Positions 47,260 through 56,161 of a DNA stretch of 64,000 nt are shown piece by piece (position 1 is the first letter of the stretch; the number at the start of each line of letters is the position of its first letter). A model generated the notes under the pieces. It was not told the origin of the DNA. It saw only the letters and a program-made list of their open reading frames with translations, and made no database searches. Source of the stretch: Bradyrhizobium iriomotense (lineage in GTDB: Bacteria > Pseudomonadota > Alphaproteobacteria > Rhizobiales > Xanthobacteraceae); contig NZ_BSOW01000011.1 in the NCBI RefSeq assembly GCF_030160715.1, forward strand, positions 186,001 through 250,000, in the 5' to 3' direction. The translations under genes and the position numbers were made by a program.

Positions 47260-48039
47260 TTACCGATTCTTGTTCAGCGGCTTGCGCTTCTCGATGAAGG
47301 CGGCCATGCCCTCCGAGCGGTCTTCCAGCGCGAAGGTCGCGTGGAACAGGTTGCGCTCAACCTGCATGCCCTCGGCGAGCGTGGTCTCGAAGGCGCGGTT
47401 GACCGCTTCCTTGGCCATGGCGGCCGCAGGCTGCGACATCGCGGCGATCTTCTCGGCGGCCGCGATCACCTCGTCCATCAGCTTGTCGGCGGGGACCACG
47501 CGGCTGACGAGGCCGCTTCGCTCGGCTTCCGCCGCATCCATCATGCGGCCGGTGAGGCAGAGATCCATCGCCTTGGACTTGCCGATCGCGCGCGTCAGGC
47601 GCTGCGTGCCGCCGATCCCGGGAATGGTGCCGAGCGTGATCTCGGGCTGGCCGAATTTCGCGGTGTCGGCGGCGATGATGATGTCGCACATCATCGCAAG
47701 CTCGCAGCCGCCGCCGAGCGCGTAGCCCGCGACCGCCGCAATCGTCGGCTTGCGGCAGCGCGCCACGCGGTCGCCGCCGATCGCGGCGAAATCTTCCGAG
47801 AACATGTCGATGAAGCCTTTCGGCTGCATCTCCTTGATGTCGGCGCCTGCGGCGAATGCCTTCTCGCTGCCGGTAACGACGATGCAGCCGATCGCGTCAT
47901 CGGCCTCGAGATCGTCGACGGCGGCCGCGATCTCGCGGAAGACGCCGAAGGACAGTGCATTGAGCATCTTCGGGCGGTTCAGCTTGATGATGCCGACCGC
48001 GCCTTTGCTTTCGACGATGATGTGCTCGAACGTGCTCAT
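47260..48039 (-). CDS. Enoyl-CoA hydratase
   Basis: This 259-aa crotonase-family enzyme hydrates trans-2-enoyl-CoA in fatty-acid or related degradation. The oxyanion block is AFAAGADIKEM. Both catalytic Glu are present, in GGGCELAMMCDIIIAADTAKFGQPE and LGTIPGIGGTQRL. The ATG at 48039 follows GGTGGAG; another ATG five codons earlier is possible. Confidence 0.92.
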   Translation of the reverse strand: MSTFEHIIVESKGAVGIIKLNRPKMLNALSFGVFREIAAAVDDLEADDAIGCIVVTGSEKAFAAGADIKEMQPKGFIDMFSEDFAAIGGDRVARCRKPTIAAVAGYALGGGCELAMMCDIIIAADTAKFGQPEITLGTIPGIGGTQRLTRAIGKSKAMDLCLTGRMMDAAEAERSGLVSRVVPADKLMDEVIAAAEKIAAMSQPAAAMAKEAVNRAFETTLAEGMQVERNLFHATFALEDRSEGMAAFIEKRKPLNKNR

Positions 48040-48178
48040 GCTCCACCCACGCATTCTTCGATTTCAGCGGGCAATGTGCCCGCTGGCGCGGCGAGCTTCA
48101 AGAGGGCGAAAACGCCTCACGGGACGCGCGAGCCGCGCGCCCCGGAACCGGCTCAGATCAAGAATTCAGGCCAAGAAT

Positions 48179-48844
48179 TCAGGAAGCCATGAACATGCGC
48201 GCGGCCGAGGCCAGCGTCAGGAGGGCGCCGAAGCCGATGAAGATCTTGCCGATCAGCGAGCTCTGGTCCCAGGCCGAGTTTTCGCTGCTCGCGGCAGCCA
48301 TCACCGGAGCCGGGCGCGGCTGCGCGTCGGTTGCGGCGATAACGGTCTTCTGCGCGAGCGGGTTGTCCGGCTGCTGGGCGGCATCGCCCGGCTGATCGGA
48401 CGCCGCCATCTGGCCGTCCGGTGCCGGCGCTGTCGTCGCCTGGTCCGCCGCAGCCTGCAAATTGTCATTGGCCCGCGACGTCATGGCCGTGGCCGCTGCG
48501 GCGACTGGTGTATCGGCCGAGGCGAGCTGCGCATTGGCGTTGGCGACCGACGGCGGCATCGTGCTCGAGGCCGGCGCGGCGGTATCATCGGGCGCTGTGC
48601 TCGCCGCGTCCTTTGTGGCGCTCTTGTCGGCTTTGTCGTCGGACGACTTCTGCGCTGTCTTGCTGGTGTGGTGACGGGCGGCGTGACGCCGGTGTTTCGT
48701 TGGCGTGACGGTCTCGGCCGATTTGGTCGCGCTGTCGGTGTTGTCCGACGTGGACGCGGTCGGTGCCGCCTGCGAGGCGCCCCCGAACAGCAGAAAAAGT
48801 CCGGCGCCCAGAACTAACGCGACACGCCCGTTGGCTCTGATCAT
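48179..48844 (-). CDS. Exported low-complexity protein with C-terminal membrane span
   Basis: The 221-aa protein has a signal peptide (VALVLGAGLFLLFGGASQAA) and a long Ala/Thr/Ser/Asp/Lys-rich linker with a His-rich patch (KHRRHAARHH). A C-terminal hydrophobic segment ends it (LIGKIFIGFGALLTLASAARMFM). No catalytic domain is seen. The linker could span the periplasm; function unknown. Confidence 0.72.
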   Translation of the reverse strand: MIRANGRVALVLGAGLFLLFGGASQAAPTASTSDNTDSATKSAETVTPTKHRRHAARHHTSKTAQKSSDDKADKSATKDAASTAPDDTAAPASSTMPPSVANANAQLASADTPVAAAATAMTSRANDNLQAAADQATTAPAPDGQMAASDQPGDAAQQPDNPLAQKTVIAATDAQPRPAPVMAAASSENSAWDQSSLIGKIFIGFGALLTLASAARMFMAS

Positions 48845-49096
48845 TTAACGATCTCCCCAATGCGCCCGCCCGATGCGAACAGAGACTCCCGGGGCGTGAC
48901 CGCAACGGGGCAGAAAATGGGAATCTTCGGGCCTGTGCGGGCGAAAACGGGGCAATCCGGCGCGTTTGGCCGGCTCGGCGGGTGCGAGCCGAACCGAACG
49001 GTGTTATGAGCCTCCCGGGCTTGCCGGCTCGGCCGGACCGTGGGGCGATGCGCTGCCCGCCGCTCGATCACGATTTCGTGATCTTGCATGGTCGGT

Positions 49097-49121
49097 GTAA
49101 CAAATTGAAAGAGCGGCCGAA
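49097..49121 (+). promoter_or_regulatory. Candidate ECF-type autoregulatory promoter of ecfF
   Basis: GTAAC (49097-49101) and CGAA (49118-49121) are separated by 16 bp, 21 bp before the ecfF start. This is close to the GTAACC-N16-CGAA motif reported for the Caulobacter SigF/NrsF system, whose anti-sigma belongs to the same DUF1109 family as the gene product at 49689-50327. Confidence 0.5.
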
Positions 49122-49141
49122 TTGCCGTGTGAGGGGCGCGC

Positions 49142-49687
49142 GTGCGCGGACGTGAGGACGAATGGACCGGCCTGATGCGGTCGGCCATGGCAGGGGATGA
49201 TGCGGCGTATCATCGCCTGCTGAAAGCGGTCACGCCGGTGCTTCGGGCTGCCGCCCGGCGCGGTCTCGCGCGGGCCGGCCAGCCTCCCGATCAAGCCGAG
49301 GATATCGTGCAGGACATTTTGCTGGCGGTGCATTTGAAGCGGCATACCTGGGACAGCGAAGCGCCTTTCGCGCCCTGGCTGTTCGCGATCGCCCGCAACA
49401 AGCTGATCGACGCGCTGAGGCGACGGGGCAGGCGGATCTTCGTCAATATCGACGATTTCGCCGAGACGCTGCCGGGCGAGGCGCCGCAGGAGACAGCCTC
49501 CGCAGGCGAGGTCGCGGCGCAGCTTGCCACGCTGCCGCAGCGCCAGCGCGACGTGTTGCAGTCGATTGCGGTCGACAGCACCTCGATCAAGGACACGGCG
49601 TCGAAGTTGTCGATGAGCGAGGGCGCGGTGCGCGTCGCGCTGCATCGGGGGCTGGCCGCGCTTACCGCCAAATTGCGGGACAGGTGA
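49142..49687 (+). CDS. ecfF: EcfF-type ECF sigma factor
   Basis: The 181-aa ECF sigma factor shows region 2 (AEDIVQDILLAVHLKRHTWDSEAPFAPWLFAIARNKLIDALRRR) and region 4 (LPQRQRDVLQSIAVDSTSIKDTASKLSMSEGAVRVALHRGL). The start is GTG at 49142 with GAGGGG seven bases upstream. The DUF1109 anti-sigma gene begins 2 bp after the stop. In Bradyrhizobium the EcfF-OsrA pair responds to singlet oxygen and peroxide; the name is by that similarity of layout. Confidence 0.85.
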   Translation: MRGREDEWTGLMRSAMAGDDAAYHRLLKAVTPVLRAAARRGLARAGQPPDQAEDIVQDILLAVHLKRHTWDSEAPFAPWLFAIARNKLIDALRRRGRRIFVNIDDFAETLPGEAPQETASAGEVAAQLATLPQRQRDVLQSIAVDSTSIKDTASKLSMSEGAVRVALHRGLAALTAKLRDR

Positions 49688-49688
49688 G

Positions 49689-50327
49689 ATGGATACCGAT
49701 CAACTCATTCGCACGCTCGCGGCCGACAACGCTCATCACGCGCCGAAGGTCGGCGCCGTGCTGGCGCTCTCGCTGCTGGTGGCTGCGCCGCTCACGATCC
49801 TGATCTTTGCCACTTTCCTCGGCGTGCGGCCGGACGTGATGAGCGCGATGCACAATCCGTTCTTCGACATGAAGTTCGCAGTCACCCTGTCGCTCGCGAT
49901 CCCCGCGATCGTGATCAGCCTGCATCTGTCGCGGCCCGAGGCCTTGATGCGCGGCTGGGGCTGGCTGCTGCTGCTCCCCGTGGCCCTGCTTGCGGTGGCG
50001 ATCGGCGGCGAGATGATGATGGCCCCCGCCATGCCGATGACGATGCGGCTCGTCGGCAAGAATTCCAGGGTGTGCCTGTCGGCGATCCCCGCGATGTCGC
50101 TGCCGCTGCTCGCGGGTGCGCTGTTCGGTCTGCGGCACGGCGCACCGTCGCGGCCTGCGCTTGCCGGCGCGCTCGCCGGCCTGTTGTCGGCGGGGCTGGC
50201 GGCGACGCTCTACGCCTCGCACTGCACCGACGATTCGCCGTTGTTCGTGGCGACCTGGTACACGCTCGCCGCCGCGCTCGTGACCGCGATCGGCGCGCTC
50301 GTCGGGGCGAAAGTGCTGAGATACTAA
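49689..50327 (+). CDS. osrA: OsrA/NrsF-type membrane anti-sigma factor (DUF1109)
   Basis: The 212-aa protein has six hydrophobic segments and the DUF1109 layout (IRTLAADNAHHAPKVGAVLALSLL, RPDVMSAMHNPFFDMKFAVTLSLAIPA). It has only two Cys, C129 (SRVCLSAIPAMSLPL) and C179 (LYASHCTDDSPLFVATWY). I recall Cys at these two positions being needed for oxidant sensing in Bradyrhizobium OsrA. It likely binds and releases the upstream sigma factor when oxidised. Its stop codon lies inside a 16-bp palindrome. Confidence 0.86.
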   Translation: MDTDQLIRTLAADNAHHAPKVGAVLALSLLVAAPLTILIFATFLGVRPDVMSAMHNPFFDMKFAVTLSLAIPAIVISLHLSRPEALMRGWGWLLLLPVALLAVAIGGEMMMAPAMPMTMRLVGKNSRVCLSAIPAMSLPLLAGALFGLRHGAPSRPALAGALAGLLSAGLAATLYASHCTDDSPLFVATWYTLAAALVTAIGALVGAKVLRY

Positions 50328-50340
50328 CCCGCGCGGGTTA
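50325..50340. other. 16-bp perfect palindrome spanning two convergent stop codons
   Basis: The sequence TAACCCGCGCGGGTTA is its own complement. The TAA on the plus strand ends osrA and the same TAA on the minus strand ends the DUF2336 gene. It may act as a short bidirectional hairpin; there is no T-run. Confidence 0.6.
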
Positions 50341-51450
50341 CGCCGGAGCGGTGCTCTGCTGCATGCGATGGAAGCGCAGCACCTGCTGCGCGGTCGAGGT
50401 GCGCAGCGCCTCGTAAGTATCCCTTGCGGTCAACAGGTCGGTCGGATCGCCGCCGGACAGCTTGTCGCGCATCGCGATGATCGCGCGCACGCTTCCCCAT
50501 GACAGGCCGGCGACCTTGGCGAGGATCATCACGCCCTCGGTGCGGCTCTCGATCATCATGTTCTCGGCGATCGCAACCGGGATGCCCGCGAGCGCCGCGA
50601 GCCCGGCATTGGCCTCGTCGAACTTGTTCTGTTCGGCGAAGGCCGTGACCTGGTGCTCGGTGAGACGGCCATCCTCGAACAGCGATTTCACCAGCGCGCG
50701 CGCCATCTCCGTCTGTCTCGTCATGGTCGCGGTGCGGACGCGCTGGGCTGCCTCCTGGACCGCGCTGAGCACGGCGTCGGCCTGACCGGGATTGGCGGCT
50801 TCGAGCTTCCTGCGCACGCTCAAGGAGGCCTTCGCGATCAGCTTCAGATAGTGATGACGCGGCAGGTCGGGACGCAGGCCCACGCACGTTGCGAGGTCGT
50901 CGTCGCGTTCGGCGCGGCCGACCAACTCGCTGAGGGTCATCTCCGTGAATTGCGCGCCGGGGTTCTTGACCGTCGACTGCACCACCTCGTCATCGCCGCG
51001 CGCCACCAGCACGTCGGTGAGCGCGTCGGACAGGACGCGGCGCAGCGAGATCGCCTTGAGATGCGCCTGGCTCTTGCTGCGTGCGATCTCGATCAGGGTC
51101 GCCTCGTCCAGCCGCTCGGACTTCGACAGCACGGGGCCGGCGACCTCGATGACGTCGTCGAGCGCGAGCGTGCGGATGGTCATGAGAGGTGCCATGTTGA
51201 CCGGCGCAAGACGCCCGGCGAGCAGCACCTTGGCCGAGGTCTCGATATGGTCGATCAGGCACTGGAAGACGTCGTCGAACACGGCGACCTGGTCGTCGGA
51301 ATAGTCCACCACGCCGCCGATGAAGAGATCTGTGACGCGGCGCAGCGTCTCGACCCGGCGCGCAACCGTGCCGTGGGACAGCGTCGCCTGCAATTCGTCG
51401 AGCAGGTTTTCGGAAACCTTGGCGGATTCTTTGGCGGGTTTCGATCTCAT
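50338..51450 (-). CDS. DUF2336 domain protein
   Basis: The 370-aa mainly helical, repeat-like protein matches DUF2336 (TVARRVETLRRVTDLFI, YSDDQVAVFDDVFQCLIDHIE, ARSKSQAHLKAISLRRVLSDALTDVLVARGDDEVV). The family is alphaproteobacterial and often near signalling genes; function unknown. The ATG at 51450 follows AGGACAGGG; the frame extends 17 codons upstream. It lies 63 bp after the diguanylate cyclase on the same strand. Confidence 0.85.
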   Translation of the reverse strand: MRSKPAKESAKVSENLLDELQATLSHGTVARRVETLRRVTDLFIGGVVDYSDDQVAVFDDVFQCLIDHIETSAKVLLAGRLAPVNMAPLMTIRTLALDDVIEVAGPVLSKSERLDEATLIEIARSKSQAHLKAISLRRVLSDALTDVLVARGDDEVVQSTVKNPGAQFTEMTLSELVGRAERDDDLATCVGLRPDLPRHHYLKLIAKASLSVRRKLEAANPGQADAVLSAVQEAAQRVRTATMTRQTEMARALVKSLFEDGRLTEHQVTAFAEQNKFDEANAGLAALAGIPVAIAENMMIESRTEGVMILAKVAGLSWGSVRAIIAMRDKLSGGDPTDLLTARDTYEALRTSTAQQVLRFHRMQQSTAPA

Positions 51451-51512
51451 GGCCCTGTCCTGGAGCGTTCGGTCCGGCGGTCTTTCAGCGCCGCCGGACA
51501 AAAATGGATTGG

Positions 51513-52670
51513 TCAGCCGGTCGCAATGCGGTTGCGTCCGTGCGCCTTGGCGGAATAGAGCGCGCTGTCGGCGCGCGCGAGAAATGTGTCGGCATTATCA
51601 TTGTCGCGCAGTGCTGCGACGCCAGCGGAAATCGTTACACGCATGCCGGGCGCGAACGCGCTCCAGTCGAGCTCGGCCACGATCATGCGCAGGCGGTCGA
51701 GCATGCGCATGGCGGCTTCGCCCGAGGTGTCCGGCATCAGCAGCAGGAACTCCTCGCCGCCGTAACGGCCGAAGCGGTCGCCCGGGCGGATATTGGCGAA
51801 GATGGTGATGGCGAAAGTGCGCAGCACCTCGTCGCCGGTCGGATGGCCGTGAGCGTCGTTGATGCGCTTGAACCAGTCGAGATCGATGAGTGCGGCCGAG
51901 CAGGGCGCTTTTGCCTCGCGCGCGCCGGCGATCTCCTCATCGAGCGCGCGCATGATCGAGCGGCGGTTGAGCGAGCCGGTGAGCTCGTCGAGCTCGGCGA
52001 GCTCCTCGATACGCTGATAAGCGGCCTTCAGCTCGATGCTGCGCCGGTAAAGGATCTTGCGCAGCGTGCTGCCGAACAGGCCGAGGAAGGCGCACTGCCC
52101 GATCACCAGGACGAAGCACAGCATCGATGCGAGCCGCTCGAGCCGGCTCGTCACCGGGATGCCGATCGGCAGGTCGGAAATCAGGAAGATGAAGCCGAGC
52201 CCCGCGGTCACGAGCGTCCAGGTCAGCATCGCCTGCTGCGAGGTCATGCGCAGCGTGCCGAATGCGAAAACCAGGAACAGCACACTGATGAACGCGATCC
52301 CGATCGTCGGCACTGCCAGCACGAAGATGAGCTGGAGCGTCATATGCGCCGAGATCTGGAAGACCGTGAGATAGTGGTCCTTGTACCGCTCGACGACGCC
52401 GGCCTCCGACAGCACCGCGAAGGTTCCGATGATCATCAGCCCGCCGAGCCAGAACAGCGACGGCACGATCATCGGGATCGCGCCGTCATAGGCATAGAGC
52501 AACAGGACGGAGGCGCCGAGCGAGTAGCTCGCGACCTGGCCGATATACATCTGGCGCCGCTGCTGCGCGCGGCGCGCGACGGCCTCCGGCGTGGCCTTGT
52601 CGGACGACAGGACGAGATCCGCGACCTCTGCTGCATTCCGCTCCGGGATGGATGTCGCGGCCGTGCTCAT
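51513..52670 (-). CDS. Membrane diguanylate cyclase (GGDEF)
   Basis: The 385-aa protein has six N-terminal membrane spans (residues about 45-210) and a C-terminal GGDEF domain that makes cyclic di-GMP. The active site reads GGEEF (RFGRYGGEEFLLLMPD). An inhibitory RxxD site (RPGD) stands the usual five residues before it, so it should be active and product-inhibited. No PAS, EAL or receiver domain is present. It probably shares a transcript with the DUF2336 gene. Confidence 0.92.
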   Translation of the reverse strand: MSTAATSIPERNAAEVADLVLSSDKATPEAVARRAQQRRQMYIGQVASYSLGASVLLLYAYDGAIPMIVPSLFWLGGLMIIGTFAVLSEAGVVERYKDHYLTVFQISAHMTLQLIFVLAVPTIGIAFISVLFLVFAFGTLRMTSQQAMLTWTLVTAGLGFIFLISDLPIGIPVTSRLERLASMLCFVLVIGQCAFLGLFGSTLRKILYRRSIELKAAYQRIEELAELDELTGSLNRRSIMRALDEEIAGAREAKAPCSAALIDLDWFKRINDAHGHPTGDEVLRTFAITIFANIRPGDRFGRYGGEEFLLLMPDTSGEAAMRMLDRLRMIVAELDWSAFAPGMRVTISAGVAALRDNDNADTFLARADSALYSAKAHGRNRIATG

Positions 52671-53143
52671 GAACCTGCCATTGGTGAATGTCAGTGCAAA
52701 AATCTACGTGGCAAGCCTTTAGGTTTGGTATCCTTGGGACGCGAATCCGGGCTTGCCGCCCGGGTAAGCGCCTTGATCCGACACGGAAATTAGCGAGCGA
52801 TTAGGGATTGTCGACGATAGGCCAGGGAATGGGCCAAGCAATGGGCCACGGATAAGGTCAACGGTAAGGTCCGGAGATACAGTCAATTGGCCGGCGAATG
52901 CGCTGCACAAGGCTGCGTTATGGATCGAGGCTTGGTAAGATCGGGCCGCGCCTGCGGGCGCTCCGCAAGGAAAAGTTCTAGTACTATGTTACCATTTTCA
53001 GCGAGCCCCCGAGGGCTGCAAGAATACGCGCGTATGTGGGGTACATCACACATGTCCCCGTACGACTGCGGTAGGTTGAAGATTCTTGCGCCACCCGTCG
53101 AACCGCCTGCCGTTTCGACCCGACCAACTTTGCGAGACGGCCT
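52671..53143. other. Intergenic region between GGDEF gene and ECF operon
   Basis: No gene is supported in these 473 bp. Short repeats are visible: AATGGGCCA twice near 52829 and 52843, and a near-inverted repeat ACAT-N5-ATGT flanked by CCCC/GGGG near 53037-53059. The latter, about 85 bp before the sigma gene, might be an operator. The promoters of both divergent units must be here. Confidence 0.4.
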
Positions 53144-53713
53144 TTGAGCGTGACACAGGCGGCTTCGGACGAAGTCCTGATCGCCCGGATCGCCCAAGGC
53201 GACCGGCTCGCTATGCAGGTGCTGTACGGGCGGCACCATGTCAGGGTCTATCGCTTCGGGCTTAGGCTCGTGCGCGATGAGCAGGTCGCTGAGGACCTGA
53301 TCAGTGAGGTGTTTCTCGACGTCTGGCGTCAGGCCGGAAAGTTCGAGGGCCGATCCGCTGTTTCCACCTGGCTGCTGGCAATCACCCGATTCAAGGCCCT
53401 GTCTGCGCTTCGGCGCAGGAAGGATCTCGAGCTGGACGAAGAGGCCGCCAACGCGATCGAGGATACGTCCGATGATCCCGAAACGGCGGTGCAGAAGAAG
53501 GATACCAGTGAAGCGTTGCGAGAGTGTTTGACGGCACTGTCGCCGGAACATCGGGAAATCGTCGATCTCGTCTACTACCACGAGAAATCCGTGGAAGAGG
53601 TGGCCGAAATCGTCGGAATACCGGAGAACACCGTGAAGACGCGCTTGTTCTATGCGCGCAAGAAACTTGCCGAGCTGCTCAAGGCGGCCGGTGTTGAACG
53701 AGGCTGGCCATGA
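53144..53713 (+). CDS. ECF RNA polymerase sigma factor
   Basis: The 189-aa ECF sigma factor has region 2 (LVRDEQVAEDLISEVFLDVWRQAGKFEGRSAVSTWLLAITRFKALSALRRRK) and region 4 (LSPEHREIVDLVYYHEKSVEEVAEIVGIPENTVKTRLFYARKKLAELL). The start is a TTG at 53144 or a GTG two codons later. The stop overlaps the anti-sigma start as ATGA. It heads a three-gene operon with an anti-sigma factor and an S8 protease. Confidence 0.88.
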   Translation: MSVTQAASDEVLIARIAQGDRLAMQVLYGRHHVRVYRFGLRLVRDEQVAEDLISEVFLDVWRQAGKFEGRSAVSTWLLAITRFKALSALRRRKDLELDEEAANAIEDTSDDPETAVQKKDTSEALRECLTALSPEHREIVDLVYYHEKSVEEVAEIVGIPENTVKTRLFYARKKLAELLKAAGVERGWP

Positions 53714-54408
53714 TGGCATTGAGCAAGAAGATGCTGGAGCAAGAGCCCAGTGAAATTGAGATGCTGCTGCCATGGCATGCCGCCGGCACGCTGAACCCGC
53801 GCGACGCACGCAAGGTCGAGGACGCGCTCGCACGCGATCCTGAATTGGCCAGGCAGTACGACGCGATCCGCGCCGAATACGAAGAGACCATCCATCTCAA
53901 CGAGAGCCTCGGTGCTCCGTCGGCCCGCGCGATGCAGAAGTTGTTCGCCGAGATCGACGCGGAACCCGCACGCGGGCCCGTAGCGCTGCCGCTCTCGACA
54001 CGCATTTCCACGTTCTTCGCGAGCCTGTCGCCGCGCACGCTCGCCTGGTCGGCGAGCCTCGGCGCGATCGCGCTGCTGCTCCAGGCCGGAATCATAGGGG
54101 CCGTGCTGGTCAAGAACCAGAGCGCGACCTTCCAGACCGCCTCGCTCTCTACGGACGCGCCGATCACGCGCGAGCTCGGGGCCGCGCCTGCGGCGTCGTC
54201 GCATGCGCTGGTGCGGTTCACGCCGGACGCGCGGGTCGCCGACATCACCGCGCTGCTCGACAGCTACCAGGCCTCGATCGTTGACGGCGCCAAGGGCGGC
54301 ATGTTCCGCCTCCAGTTCAGCAAGGCGATGAACAACGACGAGCTAGCCGCGCTGCTCGGCAGGATGCAGCGCGAGAAGATCGTCAACCTCGCCGTGGCGG
54401 CGCCTTAA
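53710..54408 (+). CDS. Membrane anti-sigma factor
   Basis: The 232-aa protein has an N-terminal helical sigma-binding region (SEIEMLLPWHAAGTLNPRDARKVEDALARDPELARQYDAI) that lacks the HxxxCxxC zinc motif. One membrane span follows (LAWSASLGAIALLLQAGIIGAVLV, about residues 113-136). The C-terminal domain is periplasmic (ALVRFTPDARVADITALLDSYQASIVDG) and resembles the sensing end of anti-sigma factors. It overlaps the sigma gene as ATGA; the S8 protease gene begins 13 bp later. Confidence 0.86.
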   Translation: MMALSKKMLEQEPSEIEMLLPWHAAGTLNPRDARKVEDALARDPELARQYDAIRAEYEETIHLNESLGAPSARAMQKLFAEIDAEPARGPVALPLSTRISTFFASLSPRTLAWSASLGAIALLLQAGIIGAVLVKNQSATFQTASLSTDAPITRELGAAPAASSHALVRFTPDARVADITALLDSYQASIVDGAKGGMFRLQFSKAMNNDELAALLGRMQREKIVNLAVAAP

Positions 54409-54421
54409 GCGCCCAAGGGTC

Positions 54422-56122
54422 ATGCAGCGCAAGTCCGAAACCGTGTCGAGAGCGGGTGCCTACGCTTCGTCAGTGGGCGCGGTTCTCTTGCTCGGTGCTT
54501 TCGGCGGCGAGGTCGCGCACGCGCAGGCGATCATGCGCACGCCGACGATCAGCATTCCCTCCCGCGTGCCGACCATCAGCCCGACGGTGACGGGGCGCGG
54601 CAGTCCCGTCGTCACCGGGCGGGCGGTAACCAGCGTCGATCGCGGACCCAGGGTGACGCCCCGGCTGACGGCGCGGATGGCCCCGACGACGGTGCTGCCT
54701 TACGTACGCTATTCGCCCAATCTTTATCCTGCCTGTAGCGCGCCTTATCGCGACGCCGACGGCGAATGCCTGGGCCAGCCGAATGCGGCCGGCGGCGGTT
54801 CGGGCAAATCGGGCAAGAAGGGCTCCGGCAATTCGGGCCGCAACGCGGCGCAGGCGAGCACCACATCGCGCAGTGTCACCAATGAGTTCGTGGCCGAGCT
54901 CGACAGCAACCTTTCGACGACCGATGCCGATGCGCTTGCGCGCACCCACGGCCTGACCCGCATTGCGTCGGAGAGCTTTCCGCTGATCGGCGCCACCATC
55001 GGGCTGTTCCGCATCACCGATGGCCGGCCCTACGACACAGTACGCCGCGAATTCGCCGCTGCGAACGGCGTACGCGCGGTGCAGCCGAATTTCCGTTACG
55101 TGCTCCAGGACCAGAAGGCGGGCGCGCCGGCAGAAGGCGACCCCGCGCAATACGTGCTGGCAAAGCTGCGCCTGCCGGAGGCGCATATGCTGGTGCACGG
55201 CGCGAACGTCACGGTCGCGGTGATCGATTCCGGGATCGACACCAGCCATCCCGAGCTTGCCAATTCAATCGCCGACAATTTCGACGCGCTCGGCAGCAAG
55301 GAAGGGCCGCACGTTCACGGCACCGGCATTGCCGGCGCGATCGTGTCCCATGCACGTCTGATGGGAAGCGCGCCCGAGGCGCGCATCATCGCGATCCGCG
55401 CCTTCGGCGGCACCACGGGGGGCGCCGAGAGCTCATCCTACGTGATCCTGAGATCGCTGAACTACGCTGCCGAGCACGGCGCGCAGATCGTCAATATGAG
55501 TTTTGCCGGGCCGAAGGACGCGGTAATCGAGCGCGCCATCGCGGCGACCGCCGCGCGCGGGCTGGTGCTGGTTGCGGCGGCCGGAAATGCCGGCGCGAAA
55601 TCGCCGCCGCTTTATCCCGCGGCCAATCCCAACGTGATCGCGGTCAGCGCGACCGATGCGCAGGACAAGCTGTTCTCCGCCTCTAACCGCGGCAGCCATA
55701 TCGCGCTCGCCGCGCCCGGCGTCGACATCTTCCTTCCGGCGCCGGATGGCAAATACCAGATGACGTCGGGCACCTCGTTCTCGGCAGCCTACGTCTCCGG
55801 CGTCGCCGCGCTGCTTCTGGAGCGCAACTACGCTTTGAAGCCGGAAGCGCTGCGCCTGACGCTTGCAAAGACCGCCCGCGACTTGGGAACACCGGGCCGC
55901 GACGATCTGTTCGGCGACGGCGAGGCAGATGCCTACGCCGCGGTCATGGCGGTTGCCGTCGATGGTGCGACGCCGGTTGCGGCGGTGCCGGGGACAACAA
56001 AACGTGAAGATGCGTCGGAACGTCGCGAAGAGCCTGGAACACGCGCGCTGGAGCAACCCTCGCTTTCCGGCGTCGCGGATAAATCCACGCTTTCTCAAGT
56101 GGATAGACCTGCCGCACGATAG
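54422..56122 (+). CDS. Exported S8 (subtilisin-like) serine protease
   Basis: The 566-aa protease has a signal peptide (SSVGAVLLLGAFGGEVAHA) and a long low-complexity Pro/Thr/Arg region to about residue 160. An S8 domain follows with the catalytic triad D269 (VIDSGIDTSHPEL), H299 (HVHGTGIAGAI) and S452 (SGTSFSAAYVSG). The oxyanion Asn is in VAAAGNAGAKSPPLYPA. A Gly/Ser/Lys linker precedes the domain. Co-transcription with an ECF sigma/anti-sigma pair suggests that it is an envelope-stress effector, or that it cleaves the anti-sigma factor; neither is shown. Confidence 0.9.
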   Translation: MQRKSETVSRAGAYASSVGAVLLLGAFGGEVAHAQAIMRTPTISIPSRVPTISPTVTGRGSPVVTGRAVTSVDRGPRVTPRLTARMAPTTVLPYVRYSPNLYPACSAPYRDADGECLGQPNAAGGGSGKSGKKGSGNSGRNAAQASTTSRSVTNEFVAELDSNLSTTDADALARTHGLTRIASESFPLIGATIGLFRITDGRPYDTVRREFAAANGVRAVQPNFRYVLQDQKAGAPAEGDPAQYVLAKLRLPEAHMLVHGANVTVAVIDSGIDTSHPELANSIADNFDALGSKEGPHVHGTGIAGAIVSHARLMGSAPEARIIAIRAFGGTTGGAESSSYVILRSLNYAAEHGAQIVNMSFAGPKDAVIERAIAATAARGLVLVAAAGNAGAKSPPLYPAANPNVIAVSATDAQDKLFSASNRGSHIALAAPGVDIFLPAPDGKYQMTSGTSFSAAYVSGVAALLLERNYALKPEALRLTLAKTARDLGTPGRDDLFGDGEADAYAAVMAVAVDGATPVAAVPGTTKREDASERREEPGTRALEQPSLSGVADKSTLSQVDRPAAR

Positions 56123-56161
56123 TTGCGCGCGAGCTCGCGCGGGCTGCGAAGGTTAAAAAAT

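Noticed and set aside
53037..53059. Near-inverted repeat before the ECF gene as a transcription terminator
   Set aside because: Arms are imperfect, no T-run follows, and it lies upstream of a promoter region; kept only as a possible operator in the intergenic note.
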